Positions 1 through 8,699 are shown, numbered from the stretch's first letter. The stretch is DNA of 64,000 bases from Falsiruegeria mediterranea M17 (GCF_900302455.1 NZ_ONZG01000010.1:124001-188000), one strand, 5' to 3'. Numbers and translations: made by a program. The notes: generated by a model from the sequence alone, not told the origin.

Positions 1-33
1 CTGCAACCACCGGCTCCAATAACGATAGCCCGC

Positions 34-1110
34 TCAATGCGTGGCTGTAGGTTCTGCCATCGGGGCACCGGTTGCGCCCGGTACGTCTTCAGGCCTGACC
101 GTTTCGTGTAACCGCTCTGATCTGTCGCGCCCTACGATGCGTGGGCCGCGCAGCAGAAAGATTTTGCCCCATCCCCGCCACGTCCCGACCGATGGCGCAT
201 CCGGATCGGTTGGGAACCGGGCGCGCCAATCCAGTGGCAAAGGAAAGCCGTGTGCTTCGGCCTTTTCCAGCATCCACACCAGAGAGACATTCGCCAAGGG
301 ACGGGCTTGTTCGTATTCGCCCAACTGACCACCAACATCGCCGTGACTGCCTCGGAACCAGACCTGTTCGACATGGCCCTTGAACCCGGGCGAGCATTGC
401 CACAGAACCGGAGTGAACACCTGCCGGGTCTCATCCAGGGACAGCGCGTGATAGCCATGCTGGATGCTGGGGCCCAGCTGATGGTTGTGGAACGCATGGC
501 GCGCCTCAGCCCAGCGCCACAAGAGCGGCAACCTCATGCCCAGAGCTTTGACCGAGTCCCAGACCCCCACCATCTCGATTGGCGTCTCGTCGTGGCAAAA
601 GGCCCGCGCAAAGGCCGCGGCATGCGGGCCGCTGGGATTGCACTCATAATGGCGATAGGCCTGCCGGATGTTGCGCACTGTCGCGTGCTCGGCCTTGAGC
701 AGCCCAACCATATCGATCACACCAGCCAGGCTTCGCACGCCATATGCTCCACGCGAATAGCCGATCAGAAAGATGCGATCGCCGGGTTTGTAGCGTGAGG
801 CGAGATAGCCATACGCCCGTCTGATCTGCCGGTTGATTCCGCGCCCCATCATGACGTCCAAGGTCGTGCGCCAGCTTTTCCATTGCACCCCGGCCTCGTA
901 GAACACCGATACTTGCGAGCCTGCCTCGCAGGCCAAGCGCAAGAACTGGCCGGCATGCGTTTCACGACCGGGCTCCAGCGTCGACATTGTGCCGTCCAGA
1001 ATGATCACATGCGTTCGCGGTCCGCGATGCGGCGTTTCTGCAGAATGCTCGGACCGCAGTGGCCGTCCAAGCCAACCCAGAAGTTTCTTACTCAGCCGCG
1101 ACAGCACCAT
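34..1110 (-). CDS. DUF2235 alpha/beta-hydrolase-like protein
   Basis: A 358-residue protein of the DUF2235 family, which includes the T6SS phospholipase effector Tle1 but also many uncharacterised cytoplasmic hydrolases. A nucleophile elbow GYSRG lies at residues 117-121 (Ser119), preceded by a hydrophobic strand. Further family blocks are GVWDSV (Asp185) and WFRGSHGDVGG (His257), which would complete a Ser-Asp-His triad. There is no signal peptide and no neighbouring T6SS gene in view. Its ATG lies inside the last 23 bases of the upstream molybdenum hydroxylase gene on the same strand, so translation is probably coupled. Lipase or esterase activity is inferred from the motif only; the substrate is unknown. 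Confidence 0.8.
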   Translation of the reverse strand: MVLSRLSKKLLGWLGRPLRSEHSAETPHRGPRTHVIILDGTMSTLEPGRETHAGQFLRLACEAGSQVSVFYEAGVQWKSWRTTLDVMMGRGINRQIRRAYGYLASRYKPGDRIFLIGYSRGAYGVRSLAGVIDMVGLLKAEHATVRNIRQAYRHYECNPSGPHAAAFARAFCHDETPIEMVGVWDSVKALGMRLPLLWRWAEARHAFHNHQLGPSIQHGYHALSLDETRQVFTPVLWQCSPGFKGHVEQVWFRGSHGDVGGQLGEYEQARPLANVSLVWMLEKAEAHGFPLPLDWRARFPTDPDAPSVGTWRGWGKIFLLRGPRIVGRDRSERLHETVRPEDVPGATGAPMAEPTATH

Positions 1111-3385
1111 CCTTGATCATTTCCCATACTTTGAGGGGTGTGAACGGCATGTCAGCCTGACGCACCCCCCGATCCCAGAGCGCGTCCTGCACGGCGTTTG
1201 CCACAGCGGCCAGCGCCCCGACCGTTCCGGCCTCACCGCAGCCCTTCATCCCCATGGGGTTGGCCGTCGACGGAACCGGTTCCGAGGTAAACTCAATCAT
1301 GGGCACGTCGGCGGCGCGGGGCAAGGCATAGTCCATCAACGTTGCCGTGAGCAGTTGTCCATCTGCATCGTGCACAACATGTTCAGTGACTGCCTGACCG
1401 ATCCCCTGGACCACCCCGCCATGTACTTGCCCCTCGGCCAGCATCGGGTTGATAAGGTTACCGAAATCATCAACCACCGTATAACGGTCTACGGTCGTCA
1501 CCCCGGTCTCGGGGTCGATCACAACTTCGACAACATGGGCGCCGTTGGGATAGCTGCGACCGGGCAGTTGCGCCCGGGCCTCGTGCCTCAGCAGGTCGGT
1601 TCGACCATCCGCGCGCGCCATCTCGGCCGCCTCAACCAGCGTCGGGGTCAGGTTTGACCCGGGTGCGCGGAATGTCTCGTCGTCGAACATGACGTCGCTC
1701 TCCTGAACCCCCATCTTGTCGGCAAGATAGGGCGTGAATGCGGCGAGGATCACATCGACCGTTGCCAAGGTGGCGTTGGCCTGTGTGGTCACGGAACGGG
1801 ACCCGCCCGTTCCCCCGCCTTGCGCGATACGGTCACTGTCGCCCTGCACAACCCGGATCAACTCAGCCGGGATGCCCGTCTGATCGGCCAGGAATTGAGC
1901 ATATACCGTTTCATGCCCCTGCCCGTTCGACTGCGTCCCGACATATAGGTTGACCGAGCCATCGTCACAGAACTCGACCGTCGCACCTTCGGAAGGGTCG
2001 CCCAAAATACTTTCGATATAGTAACACAGGCCCTGCCCCCGCAGCAGGCCACGTTCAGCATCCGCAGCGCGTCGCGCAGCAAACCCTGCCGCCCCAGCCT
2101 GTTCCCCAGCACGTGACAGGATCATGTCAAAGTCGCCCACGTCATAGGTCTCGCCCGTTGCGGTCTTGTAAGGAAAGGCATGGGGCTTGATGAAATTCTT
2201 GCGCCGCAGCTCCCAAGGATCGACGCCCAACTCGCGCGCGGCGCGGTCCATGACCCGCTCCAGCACATAGATCGCCTCGGGTCGCCCAGCGCCACGATAG
2301 GCATCGACCTGGGTGGTATTGGTGTAGATCCCTTCGACCTGCAGCCAGGTGGTCTGCACATCATAGACCCCCATCAGCACACGACTGAACAGGTTCGTCT
2401 GAATGGCCTGCGCAAAATGACTGTTGTAGGCGCCGAGATTGCAGCGCGTCTGCACGCGGTAGGCGGTGATCTTGTGATCCGCGTCAAAGGCCAGTTCGGC
2501 CAGTGAGGTCAGGTCGCGGCCATGGTTGTCGGTCAGCATTGCCTCGGTGCGCTCGGACATCCAACGCACGGGGCACCCCAAGACGCGCGCGGCGTGGGCA
2601 ACGGGAATGTATTCGGGGTACGGCATCGCCTTCATGCCAAATCCACCCCCAACATCCGGGGTGATGACATGCAGGTTCTCAGGCTCCATCCCCAGCTTGT
2701 CGGCAAGCTGTGCCTTCATGGCCCAAACGCCCTGCCCACCGTATGAGAAATGAAGGTGGTCGCCTTCCCACGCGGCGTGACATCCGCGCGGCTCCATCGA
2801 ATTTGCGATGATCCGGTTGTCATGCACATCCAACGATATGACATGCGCCGCCGCGTCAAAGGCCGCTTGCGTCGCCTCTTCGTCACCCAAACCCCAATCA
2901 AAGGCCCGGTTGTCTGGCGCCTCGTGGTGCAGCTCTGCTCCGCCCGGGGCCAGATCGGTCTTGGCGGGCAGATCTTCGGTGTCCATCCAGATCGCTTCGA
3001 TCGCGTCACGGGCCTGCTCCGGCGTCTCGGCCACCACCATGGCCACGGGCTCCCCCACGAAACGCACGCGCCCTCGTGCCAGCATTGGGCGTTCAGGAGC
3101 TGCTGCCTTGGAGCCATCGCGGTTTTGCAGGGTGGTGCCATCCATCGCCACCTTGATCCCGGCCGCCTCCAGATCCTCAACCGTCACGATCAGATGTACA
3201 CCATCCATCTCGCGCGCGGCCTCCAGATCGAGCGAGGTGATGATCCCATGCGCAACCGAGCTGCGAAAGAACGCGGCATAAAGCGCGCCGTCCGGGGCCA
3301 CGTCTTCCATGAACCGCCCCTGCCCAGTCAGAAAGCGGACGTCTTCGACCCTTTTGACTGGCTGGCTTTTTCCGAACTTTTCCAT
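1088..3385 (-). CDS. Xanthine dehydrogenase/CO dehydrogenase family large (molybdopterin) subunit, form II CoxL-like
   Basis: A 765-residue molybdenum-cofactor subunit of the xanthine oxidase family. The a/b hammerhead domain covers about residues 15-130 and the Mo-binding domain follows. GGGFGMK sits at 246-252, the active-site loop AYRGAGR at 362-368, and the C-terminal GCGEAG with the presumed catalytic Glu at 718. The AYRGAGR loop marks form II (BMS-type) CoxL proteins; genuine form-I CO dehydrogenases carry AYxCSFR, so aerobic CO oxidation should not be inferred. The ATG has an AGGGAG ribosome site. The usual FAD-binding and [2Fe-2S] subunit genes are absent on the visible side, so this is an orphan large subunit unless partners lie beyond base 1 or elsewhere. 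The substrate is unknown. Confidence 0.9.
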   Translation of the reverse strand: MEKFGKSQPVKRVEDVRFLTGQGRFMEDVAPDGALYAAFFRSSVAHGIITSLDLEAAREMDGVHLIVTVEDLEAAGIKVAMDGTTLQNRDGSKAAAPERPMLARGRVRFVGEPVAMVVAETPEQARDAIEAIWMDTEDLPAKTDLAPGGAELHHEAPDNRAFDWGLGDEEATQAAFDAAAHVISLDVHDNRIIANSMEPRGCHAAWEGDHLHFSYGGQGVWAMKAQLADKLGMEPENLHVITPDVGGGFGMKAMPYPEYIPVAHAARVLGCPVRWMSERTEAMLTDNHGRDLTSLAELAFDADHKITAYRVQTRCNLGAYNSHFAQAIQTNLFSRVLMGVYDVQTTWLQVEGIYTNTTQVDAYRGAGRPEAIYVLERVMDRAARELGVDPWELRRKNFIKPHAFPYKTATGETYDVGDFDMILSRAGEQAGAAGFAARRAADAERGLLRGQGLCYYIESILGDPSEGATVEFCDDGSVNLYVGTQSNGQGHETVYAQFLADQTGIPAELIRVVQGDSDRIAQGGGTGGSRSVTTQANATLATVDVILAAFTPYLADKMGVQESDVMFDDETFRAPGSNLTPTLVEAAEMARADGRTDLLRHEARAQLPGRSYPNGAHVVEVVIDPETGVTTVDRYTVVDDFGNLINPMLAEGQVHGGVVQGIGQAVTEHVVHDADGQLLTATLMDYALPRAADVPMIEFTSEPVPSTANPMGMKGCGEAGTVGALAAVANAVQDALWDRGVRQADMPFTPLKVWEMIKDGAVAAE

Positions 3386-3431
3386 CGCGCGCTCCCTGCT
3401 GGCTCAGATCGCGACGATAGCCCGTGAGGCT

Positions 3432-4574
3432 TTATTGTCCAGAGAAGGAAAGCACCGTTGCCACGTCGCGCAGGCCATAGCCGTTGAACACGGTCGACAT
3501 GGCGACAGAATAGGCACCCATGCCGGCGATTAACAGATAATCGCCGGTTTGCGTGTCGTCCGGCAGAACCAACCCATCGGGCAAGCGATCAAGACTGTCG
3601 CAGGTTGGGCCGAACACGATACGCGCCATCCCCGAGCCTGTGCGCTCAGTTCCTTCATCTGATACAACGCGCACCCGGTCCATCAGTCCCATATCCCGCA
3701 GGTCAACAAGGCCTCCGTAGATGCCATCGTTGAGAAACACGGTGCGACCGTCCTGTTTCATGCCCTTGATCCGCGTCGCCAAGACAAAAGCCTCGGACAC
3801 CATGGCACGTCCCGGCTCGCAGATCAGCGCGGGCGCGGTGTCCGCAAACACCCGATCCACCGTCTCGCGGATGGTTTGGAACACGCCCTCCAGATCTGGA
3901 GCTTGCCCATTGCGATGCGCGGCAAACCCACCGCCCACATTCAAGCGCGCCAAGGTGACGCCCGCGGCTTGCGCAATTTCGGCGGCGGCTTCGATGTAGC
4001 GCGCCCAGGCGCTTGCGTCTTCACACTGCGTACCCGGATGAAAACACAAAGACGGCGACCATCCCTGCTCTTGAACGCACCGCAACAGCACTGTGGCCTC
4101 ATCCTTGGTCGCACCAAACTTCTCGCCAAAATCATAAGCCGCACCCTCAACCGGCAAGGCAAAGCGCACCGAGATTTCGCAGGACTTTGGTACTTCCGCC
4201 AACTTGTCCAACTCGGTGGCATCATCCACCGACCAACTGGCCACCTGATGCGCAATGCCTGCAGCAATCTCTGCCTCGGACCGCACCGGGTTGTTGTAGT
4301 GCAAAACTGCATCCGGCAACGCCGCACGCACCGCCTGCATCTCGACCGGAGAGGCCACGTCAAAGGCCGTCACACCCGCCGCAACCAGATTGGCCAGTAC
4401 CTCGGCCCGATCATTGGCCTTGACCGCATAGGTGACCAATCCGTCGAACCCCTGCTGGAACCGCCGTGCGGTGGCTTGCAGCACCGCAGGCGACAGATAC
4501 ATCACCGGGTGATCGGGACGAATTCGGCTCAGATGGGTTTCGGGGGTGGCCCAAGGGGTCGAGAGATGCTGCAT
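3432..4574 (-). CDS. Ornithine/lysine decarboxylase family PLP enzyme (fold type III)
   Basis: A 380-residue group IV decarboxylase. The PLP lysine is in YAVKAN (Lys52), the PLP-stacking His in CFHPGTQC (His179), the phosphate-binding loop is NVGGGF (near 212-217) followed by EPGR (near 253-256), and FGPTCDSLD supplies the Cys325-Asp326 pair contributed across the dimer. These match ornithine decarboxylases of about 380-400 residues rather than diaminopimelate decarboxylase. The likely reaction is ornithine (possibly lysine) to putrescine (cadaverine). A GAGG site precedes the ATG. An Lrp/AsnC regulator is divergently transcribed from the 105-base gap and is the obvious candidate controller. 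Substrate choice between ornithine and lysine is inference. Confidence 0.88.
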   Translation of the reverse strand: MQHLSTPWATPETHLSRIRPDHPVMYLSPAVLQATARRFQQGFDGLVTYAVKANDRAEVLANLVAAGVTAFDVASPVEMQAVRAALPDAVLHYNNPVRSEAEIAAGIAHQVASWSVDDATELDKLAEVPKSCEISVRFALPVEGAAYDFGEKFGATKDEATVLLRCVQEQGWSPSLCFHPGTQCEDASAWARYIEAAAEIAQAAGVTLARLNVGGGFAAHRNGQAPDLEGVFQTIRETVDRVFADTAPALICEPGRAMVSEAFVLATRIKGMKQDGRTVFLNDGIYGGLVDLRDMGLMDRVRVVSDEGTERTGSGMARIVFGPTCDSLDRLPDGLVLPDDTQTGDYLLIAGMGAYSVAMSTVFNGYGLRDVATVLSFSGQ

Positions 4575-4679
4575 CGGTGCCTCACTGCGTTTTTTCTTAG
4601 GATGAGGTCATCAGACGTCGATTTCACGCGGCGGATTGAATAACATGCAGGAAAGATTCGTCATTATGCCGAAAGAGCC

Positions 4680-5117
4680 ATGCAACTTGATGAAATAGAC
4701 ACCAGACTTCTGTCGCTCTTGGGGGACAACGCTCGAACGCCGGTGACCGAATTGGCGCGTTTTCTGGGACTGGCACGCACCACGGTTCAGGCCCGGATCG
4801 AACGGTTGGAAAACACAGGCGTCATTGCGGGTTACACCCTGCGCCTGAGTGCTGCTGCACGCCCCCCTTTGCAGGCCACGGTTCTGGTCTCGATCGAGCC
4901 GCGCACCGGCCCGGCGGTCCTCAGCCGCCTGCGCAATCTGCCAGGGGTCGAGGTGGTGCACACCACATCGGGACGGTTCGATCTGCTGGTGCAGGTCAGC
5001 GCGGCAACCACGGCAGAGTTGGACGAAACCCTCGATCGGATCGGTGAAGCCCGCGGCGTCTTGTCGTCCGAGAGCCTTATCCACCTCTCCACCAAACTGG
5101 ACCGGGGCGGGCGCTGA
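4680..5117 (+). CDS. Lrp/AsnC family transcriptional regulator
   Basis: A 145-residue feast/famine regulator. An N-terminal winged helix-turn-helix (about residues 3-50, DEIDTRLLSLLGDNAR ... ARTTVQARIERLE) is followed by the RAM effector/oligomerisation domain (about 65-140). It is divergent from the ornithine-decarboxylase-family gene, the arrangement expected if it senses the amino-acid substrate and controls that gene. The specific effector cannot be read from sequence. A short purine-rich stretch (GAAAG) is the only ribosome-site candidate. The gene is followed directly by repeat copy 1. Confidence 0.9.
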   Translation: MQLDEIDTRLLSLLGDNARTPVTELARFLGLARTTVQARIERLENTGVIAGYTLRLSAAARPPLQATVLVSIEPRTGPAVLSRLRNLPGVEVVHTTSGRFDLLVQVSAATTAELDETLDRIGEARGVLSSESLIHLSTKLDRGGR

Positions 5118-5134
5118 GCCCGGCCAGCACTCTC

Positions 5135-5241
5135 GCTCCCGACACGTGCCAGCCCCTGCGGGTGGCGGCCCGCCGCGCAAAGCGCGGCGCCCGGCCCAAC
5201 CGAAGGAAGGCATCCTTGATGCCTGATCGACAGGCGGGAGC
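5135..5241 (+). repeat. Dispersed intergenic hairpin repeat, copy 1 (short form)
   Basis: About 107 bp filling the gap between the lrp-like gene (+) and a LysR gene (-), which converge on it. It begins GCTCCCG and ends CAGGCGGGAG. Hairpin 1 is CGCCGCGC-AAA-GCGCGGCG (5171-5189); hairpin 2 is GGCATC-CTT-GATGCC (5209-5223). The block CCCGGCCCAAC between them recurs in all five copies in this window. Confidence 0.85.
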
Positions 5242-5282
5242 ATTCCGAGGACTGGCACGGCGGCCCCGATGCACAACGTGTC

Positions 5283-6164
5283 CTAGGTCGGCGTTAGATA
5301 CCCCAACAGCCACTTGCGAAAGATCCGGGCAGCTGGACGCAGCGCGGATGTCTCGGCGTAAACGAGATGATACCCCTCCTGACCCGCCACCTCAAAGCCC
5401 GGTAGACACGGCACAAGACCACACATCACGGTAATGGTGTCGCTGGCAGGCGCCCGTGCCAGACAGACACCGCCCCCTGCAGCGGCCATTGTGGCCGCCA
5501 CAATTGTATTATCGACAAATGTGTGACGCGCGTTGCCTTGTGGCAACTTCAGCGCCTCGAACACATAAGGCCAGCCCGCCCTATGCGAGGCGACCTCGAT
5601 CAGCACATGATCCAGCAGATCCTGCGGCGCGGTGATCCTGTCCGCCACCTGAGGCAAAGCCATGGGGTAAAGCCGTTCCTGCAGCAAAGGGTCATGGGCC
5701 GCGCCAAACAGGGTCGGATTGCCAAAGACGATCTGCAGATCGGTGAACTGGCTGGCGTTCTCACTGGCCTGATTGCTGGTCCCCAGCATCACGCGCACGT
5801 CCGGATGCGCCTGGTTGAAGCGCGGGATGCCTGCGGACAAAAACCCATGCGCAAAGAGCATGTTGGATTGAACAAACACCCGTTGCTGCCGCGTTTCGCC
5901 GAACAGACCGGTTGTCGCCGTTTCCAGCATCAGCAGCGATTGCTGAACCGATGGAAGATAGCCTCGTCCCGCCTCGGTCAAGGTCACCGAATGGGGGTGG
6001 CGAACAAAGAGCCTTGCTCCCAGTCGCGTCTCCAACGCCTTGACCTGCTGGCTGACGGCGGCCGCGGACATGTTCAACTGCTGCGCGGCCCGCGCAAAAC
6101 TTTCGGTGCGCGCGGCTGCTTCGAACACACGCAGCCAATTGAGGGAGGGAATACGAGACGCCAT
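5283..6164 (-). CDS. LysR family transcriptional regulator (GcvA-like)
   Basis: A 293-residue LysR regulator: N-terminal winged HTH (SLNWLRVFEAAARTESFARAA onward, about residues 6-65) and a LysR substrate-binding domain (about 90-290). A frame extension to a TTG at 6182 exists, but that codon lies inside a perfect inverted repeat, so the ATG at 6164 is preferred; it also gives the family's usual MASRIPSLNWLRVFEAAAR-type start. It is divergent from the dioxygenase/HD pair and is probably both their activator and autoregulated through the box at 6172-6192. The effector is unknown. Confidence 0.9.
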   Translation of the reverse strand: MASRIPSLNWLRVFEAAARTESFARAAQQLNMSAAAVSQQVKALETRLGARLFVRHPHSVTLTEAGRGYLPSVQQSLLMLETATTGLFGETRQQRVFVQSNMLFAHGFLSAGIPRFNQAHPDVRVMLGTSNQASENASQFTDLQIVFGNPTLFGAAHDPLLQERLYPMALPQVADRITAPQDLLDHVLIEVASHRAGWPYVFEALKLPQGNARHTFVDNTIVAATMAAAGGGVCLARAPASDTITVMCGLVPCLPGFEVAGQEGYHLVYAETSALRPAARIFRKWLLGYLTPT

Positions 6165-6171
6165 GAGAAGC

Positions 6172-6192
6172 AGGCTAAGCAAAACTTAGCCT
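6172..6192. promoter_or_regulatory. LysR-type operator, perfect inverted repeat
   Basis: AGGCTAAG-N5-CTTAGCCT, 8-bp perfect arms, containing the T-N11-A core typical of LysR boxes. It starts 8 bp upstream of the LysR ATG and 82 bp upstream of the dioxygenase ATG in the divergent promoter region. Confidence 0.75.
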
Positions 6193-6273
6193 CAGCTGCA
6201 AGACTTCGCGTTCTGAGATCTTTGCCACCCCGTCTAGCGTAGAGCAACACAGCCGCAGCCCGCAGGAGCCATC

Positions 6274-7173
6274 ATGCCGCAGCCCCTTTCCCTGGATTAC
6301 GGTCGTCTGACCGAGGCGCAAAAAGACCAATACTGGTCAGAGGGTTTCCTCTTTCCGATCCAGATCATGCCCGCTGAGGAAGCATCCGACATACGGGCGG
6401 GACTGGAACAGATCGAACGAGACTGGCTGGCGGCTGATCTGCCCAAGCCGCTGATGACCTACAAACGCAACCATGCTCATATGGTGATGCCGCTGGCGGC
6501 CAAGCTAGCGACCGATGCGCGCATCCTGGACGCAGTCGAGGGCATTCTGGGCCCAGACCTGATGATCTGGTCGGCCGAATTCTTCATCAAGGAACCCCAC
6601 ACAAAGCACGTCGTCGGCATGCACCAGGATCTGACTGACTGGGGCTTGGGAGAAACCTCGGATCAGGTCACGGCCTGGGTGGCGCTCTCGCCCGCGACGG
6701 TCGCAAGCGGCTGCATGGATTTTGTCAAAAGCAGCCACAAGAATCCGATCATGCCGCACAATGACACGTTCGCAGAAACCAACTTGCTGTCGCGTGGGCA
6801 AGAGATTGCGGTGGATGTGCGAGAAGAAGACAAGACCCACATCGAACTGCAACCGGGGCAGATCTCGTTGCACCATGGCCTGACGTTCCACGGGTTCGGC
6901 CCCAACGTCTCGGACGACCGCCGGATCGGCTTTGCCATCCGGTACATCAACCCGAATGCACGACAAGAGGTGGCCGACCGGGACTTTGCCATGATGGCGC
7001 GCGGCACCGACACCTCGGGCGCGTTTATCCACGTACCGACACCGACTGGCCTGTTCGCGACAGAAGCCTTGGCCCTGCACCACGAAATTCAAACAGAGCA
7101 GACAAAAGCGCTTGCCGAGGGCCTGAAAAAGGATGTTTCTCTGTATCAGGGCCTCGCGGCCGCAAACGACTAG
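6274..7173 (+). CDS. PhyH-family Fe(II)/2-oxoglutarate dioxygenase (PhnY-like candidate)
   Basis: A 299-residue phytanoyl-CoA-dioxygenase-fold protein. The iron triad is visible as H117-x-D119 (GMHQDLTDWG) and H206 in FHGFGPNVSDDRR, with Arg216/217 placed to bind 2-oxoglutarate. PhyH enzymes hydroxylate many small molecules, so the substrate must come from context. The next gene, 12 bases downstream, is an HD protein with the metal ligands of the PhnZ/TmpB oxygenases. In the PhnY/PhnZ pair the PhyH enzyme hydroxylates the alpha carbon of a phosphonate and the HD enzyme cleaves the C-P bond. By analogy this could be an alpha-hydroxylase of an organophosphonate. The substrate is inference; the fold and iron site are secure. 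Confidence 0.85.
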   Translation: MPQPLSLDYGRLTEAQKDQYWSEGFLFPIQIMPAEEASDIRAGLEQIERDWLAADLPKPLMTYKRNHAHMVMPLAAKLATDARILDAVEGILGPDLMIWSAEFFIKEPHTKHVVGMHQDLTDWGLGETSDQVTAWVALSPATVASGCMDFVKSSHKNPIMPHNDTFAETNLLSRGQEIAVDVREEDKTHIELQPGQISLHHGLTFHGFGPNVSDDRRIGFAIRYINPNARQEVADRDFAMMARGTDTSGAFIHVPTPTGLFATEALALHHEIQTEQTKALAEGLKKDVSLYQGLAAAND

Positions 7174-7185
7174 GAAGGACCGACT

Positions 7186-7809
7186 GTGGACAAAGTCAGT
7201 TTTACCCAAATGAAGGACGGCACCAAGGAAGAGTATGAATTCCTGACCGCCCACGAGATCGACCACACCAAACACACCGCCGACCGCCTGTTGCAGGCGC
7301 TGGTCGATCTGGACGAAAGCCTTTCGGGCTATCAGATCACCCGTTTGGGACATTCGGTGCAATCGGCCACACGCGCCTATCGCGATGGGGCCGACATCGA
7401 CTGGATCGTCTCGGCCCTGCTGCATGACATCGGCGACATCTATGCACCCTACAACCACGATGAATATGCCGCGACGATCTTGAAGCCCTTTGTGCGCGAG
7501 CAATGTTCCTGGGTCGTGCAAACCCACGGCGATTTCCAGATGCTCTACTATGGCCATCACCTGGAAGGGTTCGACCAGAACAAGCGGGAGCGTCACCGTG
7601 GTCACGCCTATTTCGAGGACAACGAGGTGTTCTGCGAACGTTGGGACCAGGCCTCGTTCGATCCAAAATACAAGGACCTGCCGCTGGAGTTCTTTGCACC
7701 CATGGTGCGCGAGGTCTTTGATCGCACCCCCTATGACCCGGACGTGATCCGCCCCGGCGCCCGCGAGCCGCTCCAGAACGCGGAAGTGGCGGCGGCTCGA
7801 CCCGAGTGA
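7186..7809 (+). CDS. HD-domain protein, candidate mixed-valent diiron oxygenase (PhnZ/TmpB-like)
   Basis: A 207-residue HD protein starting at a GTG with an AGGAAGG site. Candidate ligands for a two-iron site are H56 (LGHSVQ), H80-D81 (ALLHDIGD), H91 (NHDEY), H114 (QTHGDF) and D154 (RWDQASFD). The H-to-HD spacing of 24 and the late WD motif agree with PhnZ, whose ligands are H34, H58/D59, H80, H104 and D161. A plain HD phosphohydrolase would not need all six. The PhnZ substrate-gating pair Tyr24/Glu27 is not conserved: the aligned positions are Leu46 and Tyr49. This suggests either a different phosphonate or another oxidative cleavage. It forms a two-gene operon with the PhyH dioxygenase. Confidence 0.8.
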   Translation: MDKVSFTQMKDGTKEEYEFLTAHEIDHTKHTADRLLQALVDLDESLSGYQITRLGHSVQSATRAYRDGADIDWIVSALLHDIGDIYAPYNHDEYAATILKPFVREQCSWVVQTHGDFQMLYYGHHLEGFDQNKRERHRGHAYFEDNEVFCERWDQASFDPKYKDLPLEFFAPMVREVFDRTPYDPDVIRPGAREPLQNAEVAAARPE

Positions 7810-7849
7810 ACCCCAAACCGATCAAAAAAGCCGCGAAATAGCAGAATTT

Positions 7850-7865
7850 CGGCCCATTTGGGCCG
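7850..7865. terminator. Hairpin after the PhyH-HD operon
   Basis: CGGCCCA-TT-TGGGCCG, a perfect 7-bp stem with a 2-base loop and flanking T/A runs, 41 bases after the HD stop codon. No clear U tract follows, so terminator function is probable rather than certain. Confidence 0.55.
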
Positions 7866-7926
7866 GAAACACTGCGTTTTCGCACGATCCGTGGATTTAG
7901 CATGGGTACTGCGCTATGTCCCCGAT

Positions 7927-8658
7927 ATGTCCTTGTGGGAACCTGATCGAACCTTTGAATTCACCGCTGCGCTGAGCACCGGGGACGAGGCCACGCATAC
8001 GGTGCATGTCCGGGGCGACGGCCCACCGATCCTGTTGCTGCAGGAGTTGCCAGGCATCGGCCCGGAAACGCTGGACTTGGTCGATCGCCTGACGGATTCT
8101 GGGTTTCGCGTTTACCTACCACACCTCTTTGGCACATTCGGCAAGGTGACGATGACGCGCAACGCCCTGCGCATGTTCTGCATCCGACGTGAATTCAACG
8201 TGTTCCTGAAAGGTCGACAAAGCCCGATCTCAACCTGGATGCGCGCCTTGTGCCGCCACATTCGATCCGAAGAGGACGCCGCAGGCGTTGGCGTCATCGG
8301 CATGTGCCTGACAGGCAGTTTTGCACTGGCGTTGATGGCGGATGAGGCGGTTCTCGGCGGCGTGGCCAGCCAGCCCGCCTTGCCGCTTTTTGGCGGCGAC
8401 ACATTGCACATGAGCGAGGCTGACATCACCGAGGCGCGCGCCGGGATGAAAAGCAAAGGCCCCGGACTTGCCATGCGGTACACCGGCGACCAGATGGCCC
8501 CTGCACGCCTAATGCGCGCGCTGGAGAGCGCGTTTGGCGAAGACCTGCAAACGGTCGAGTTCCCCGGCAATGACCATTCCCTGCTCACACTGCACTTTCA
8601 TGATCCGGCGTATCACAGGGTCGAAACCTATTTTCATGAGAGGTTTGCACGGGCCTGA
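7927..8658 (+). CDS. Dienelactone-hydrolase-like alpha/beta hydrolase
   Basis: A 243-residue protein of the dienelactone hydrolase family. The nucleophile is the cysteine of GMCLTG, as in true dienelactone hydrolases, and the catalytic His is in GNDHSLL near the C-terminus; PILLLQELPGIGPETLDLVDRL is the typical N-terminal oxyanion region. The open frame extends upstream to a TTG at 7858, but that overlaps a terminator-like hairpin, so the ATG at 7927 (MSLWEPD) is chosen, although its ribosome site is weak. It may or may not belong to the preceding operon. Substrate unknown; repeat copy 2 follows it. Confidence 0.8.
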   Translation: MSLWEPDRTFEFTAALSTGDEATHTVHVRGDGPPILLLQELPGIGPETLDLVDRLTDSGFRVYLPHLFGTFGKVTMTRNALRMFCIRREFNVFLKGRQSPISTWMRALCRHIRSEEDAAGVGVIGMCLTGSFALALMADEAVLGGVASQPALPLFGGDTLHMSEADITEARAGMKSKGPGLAMRYTGDQMAPARLMRALESAFGEDLQTVEFPGNDHSLLTLHFHDPAYHRVETYFHERFARA

Positions 8659-8699
8659 CGCATGCTCTGTCAGACGATCCACCTTTGGACTGCGGGGGC

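Noticed and set aside
1088-3385. Aerobic carbon monoxide dehydrogenase (form I CoxL)
   Set aside because: The active-site loop is AYRGAGR (form II) and the CoxM and CoxS partners are absent, so CO oxidation is not supported.
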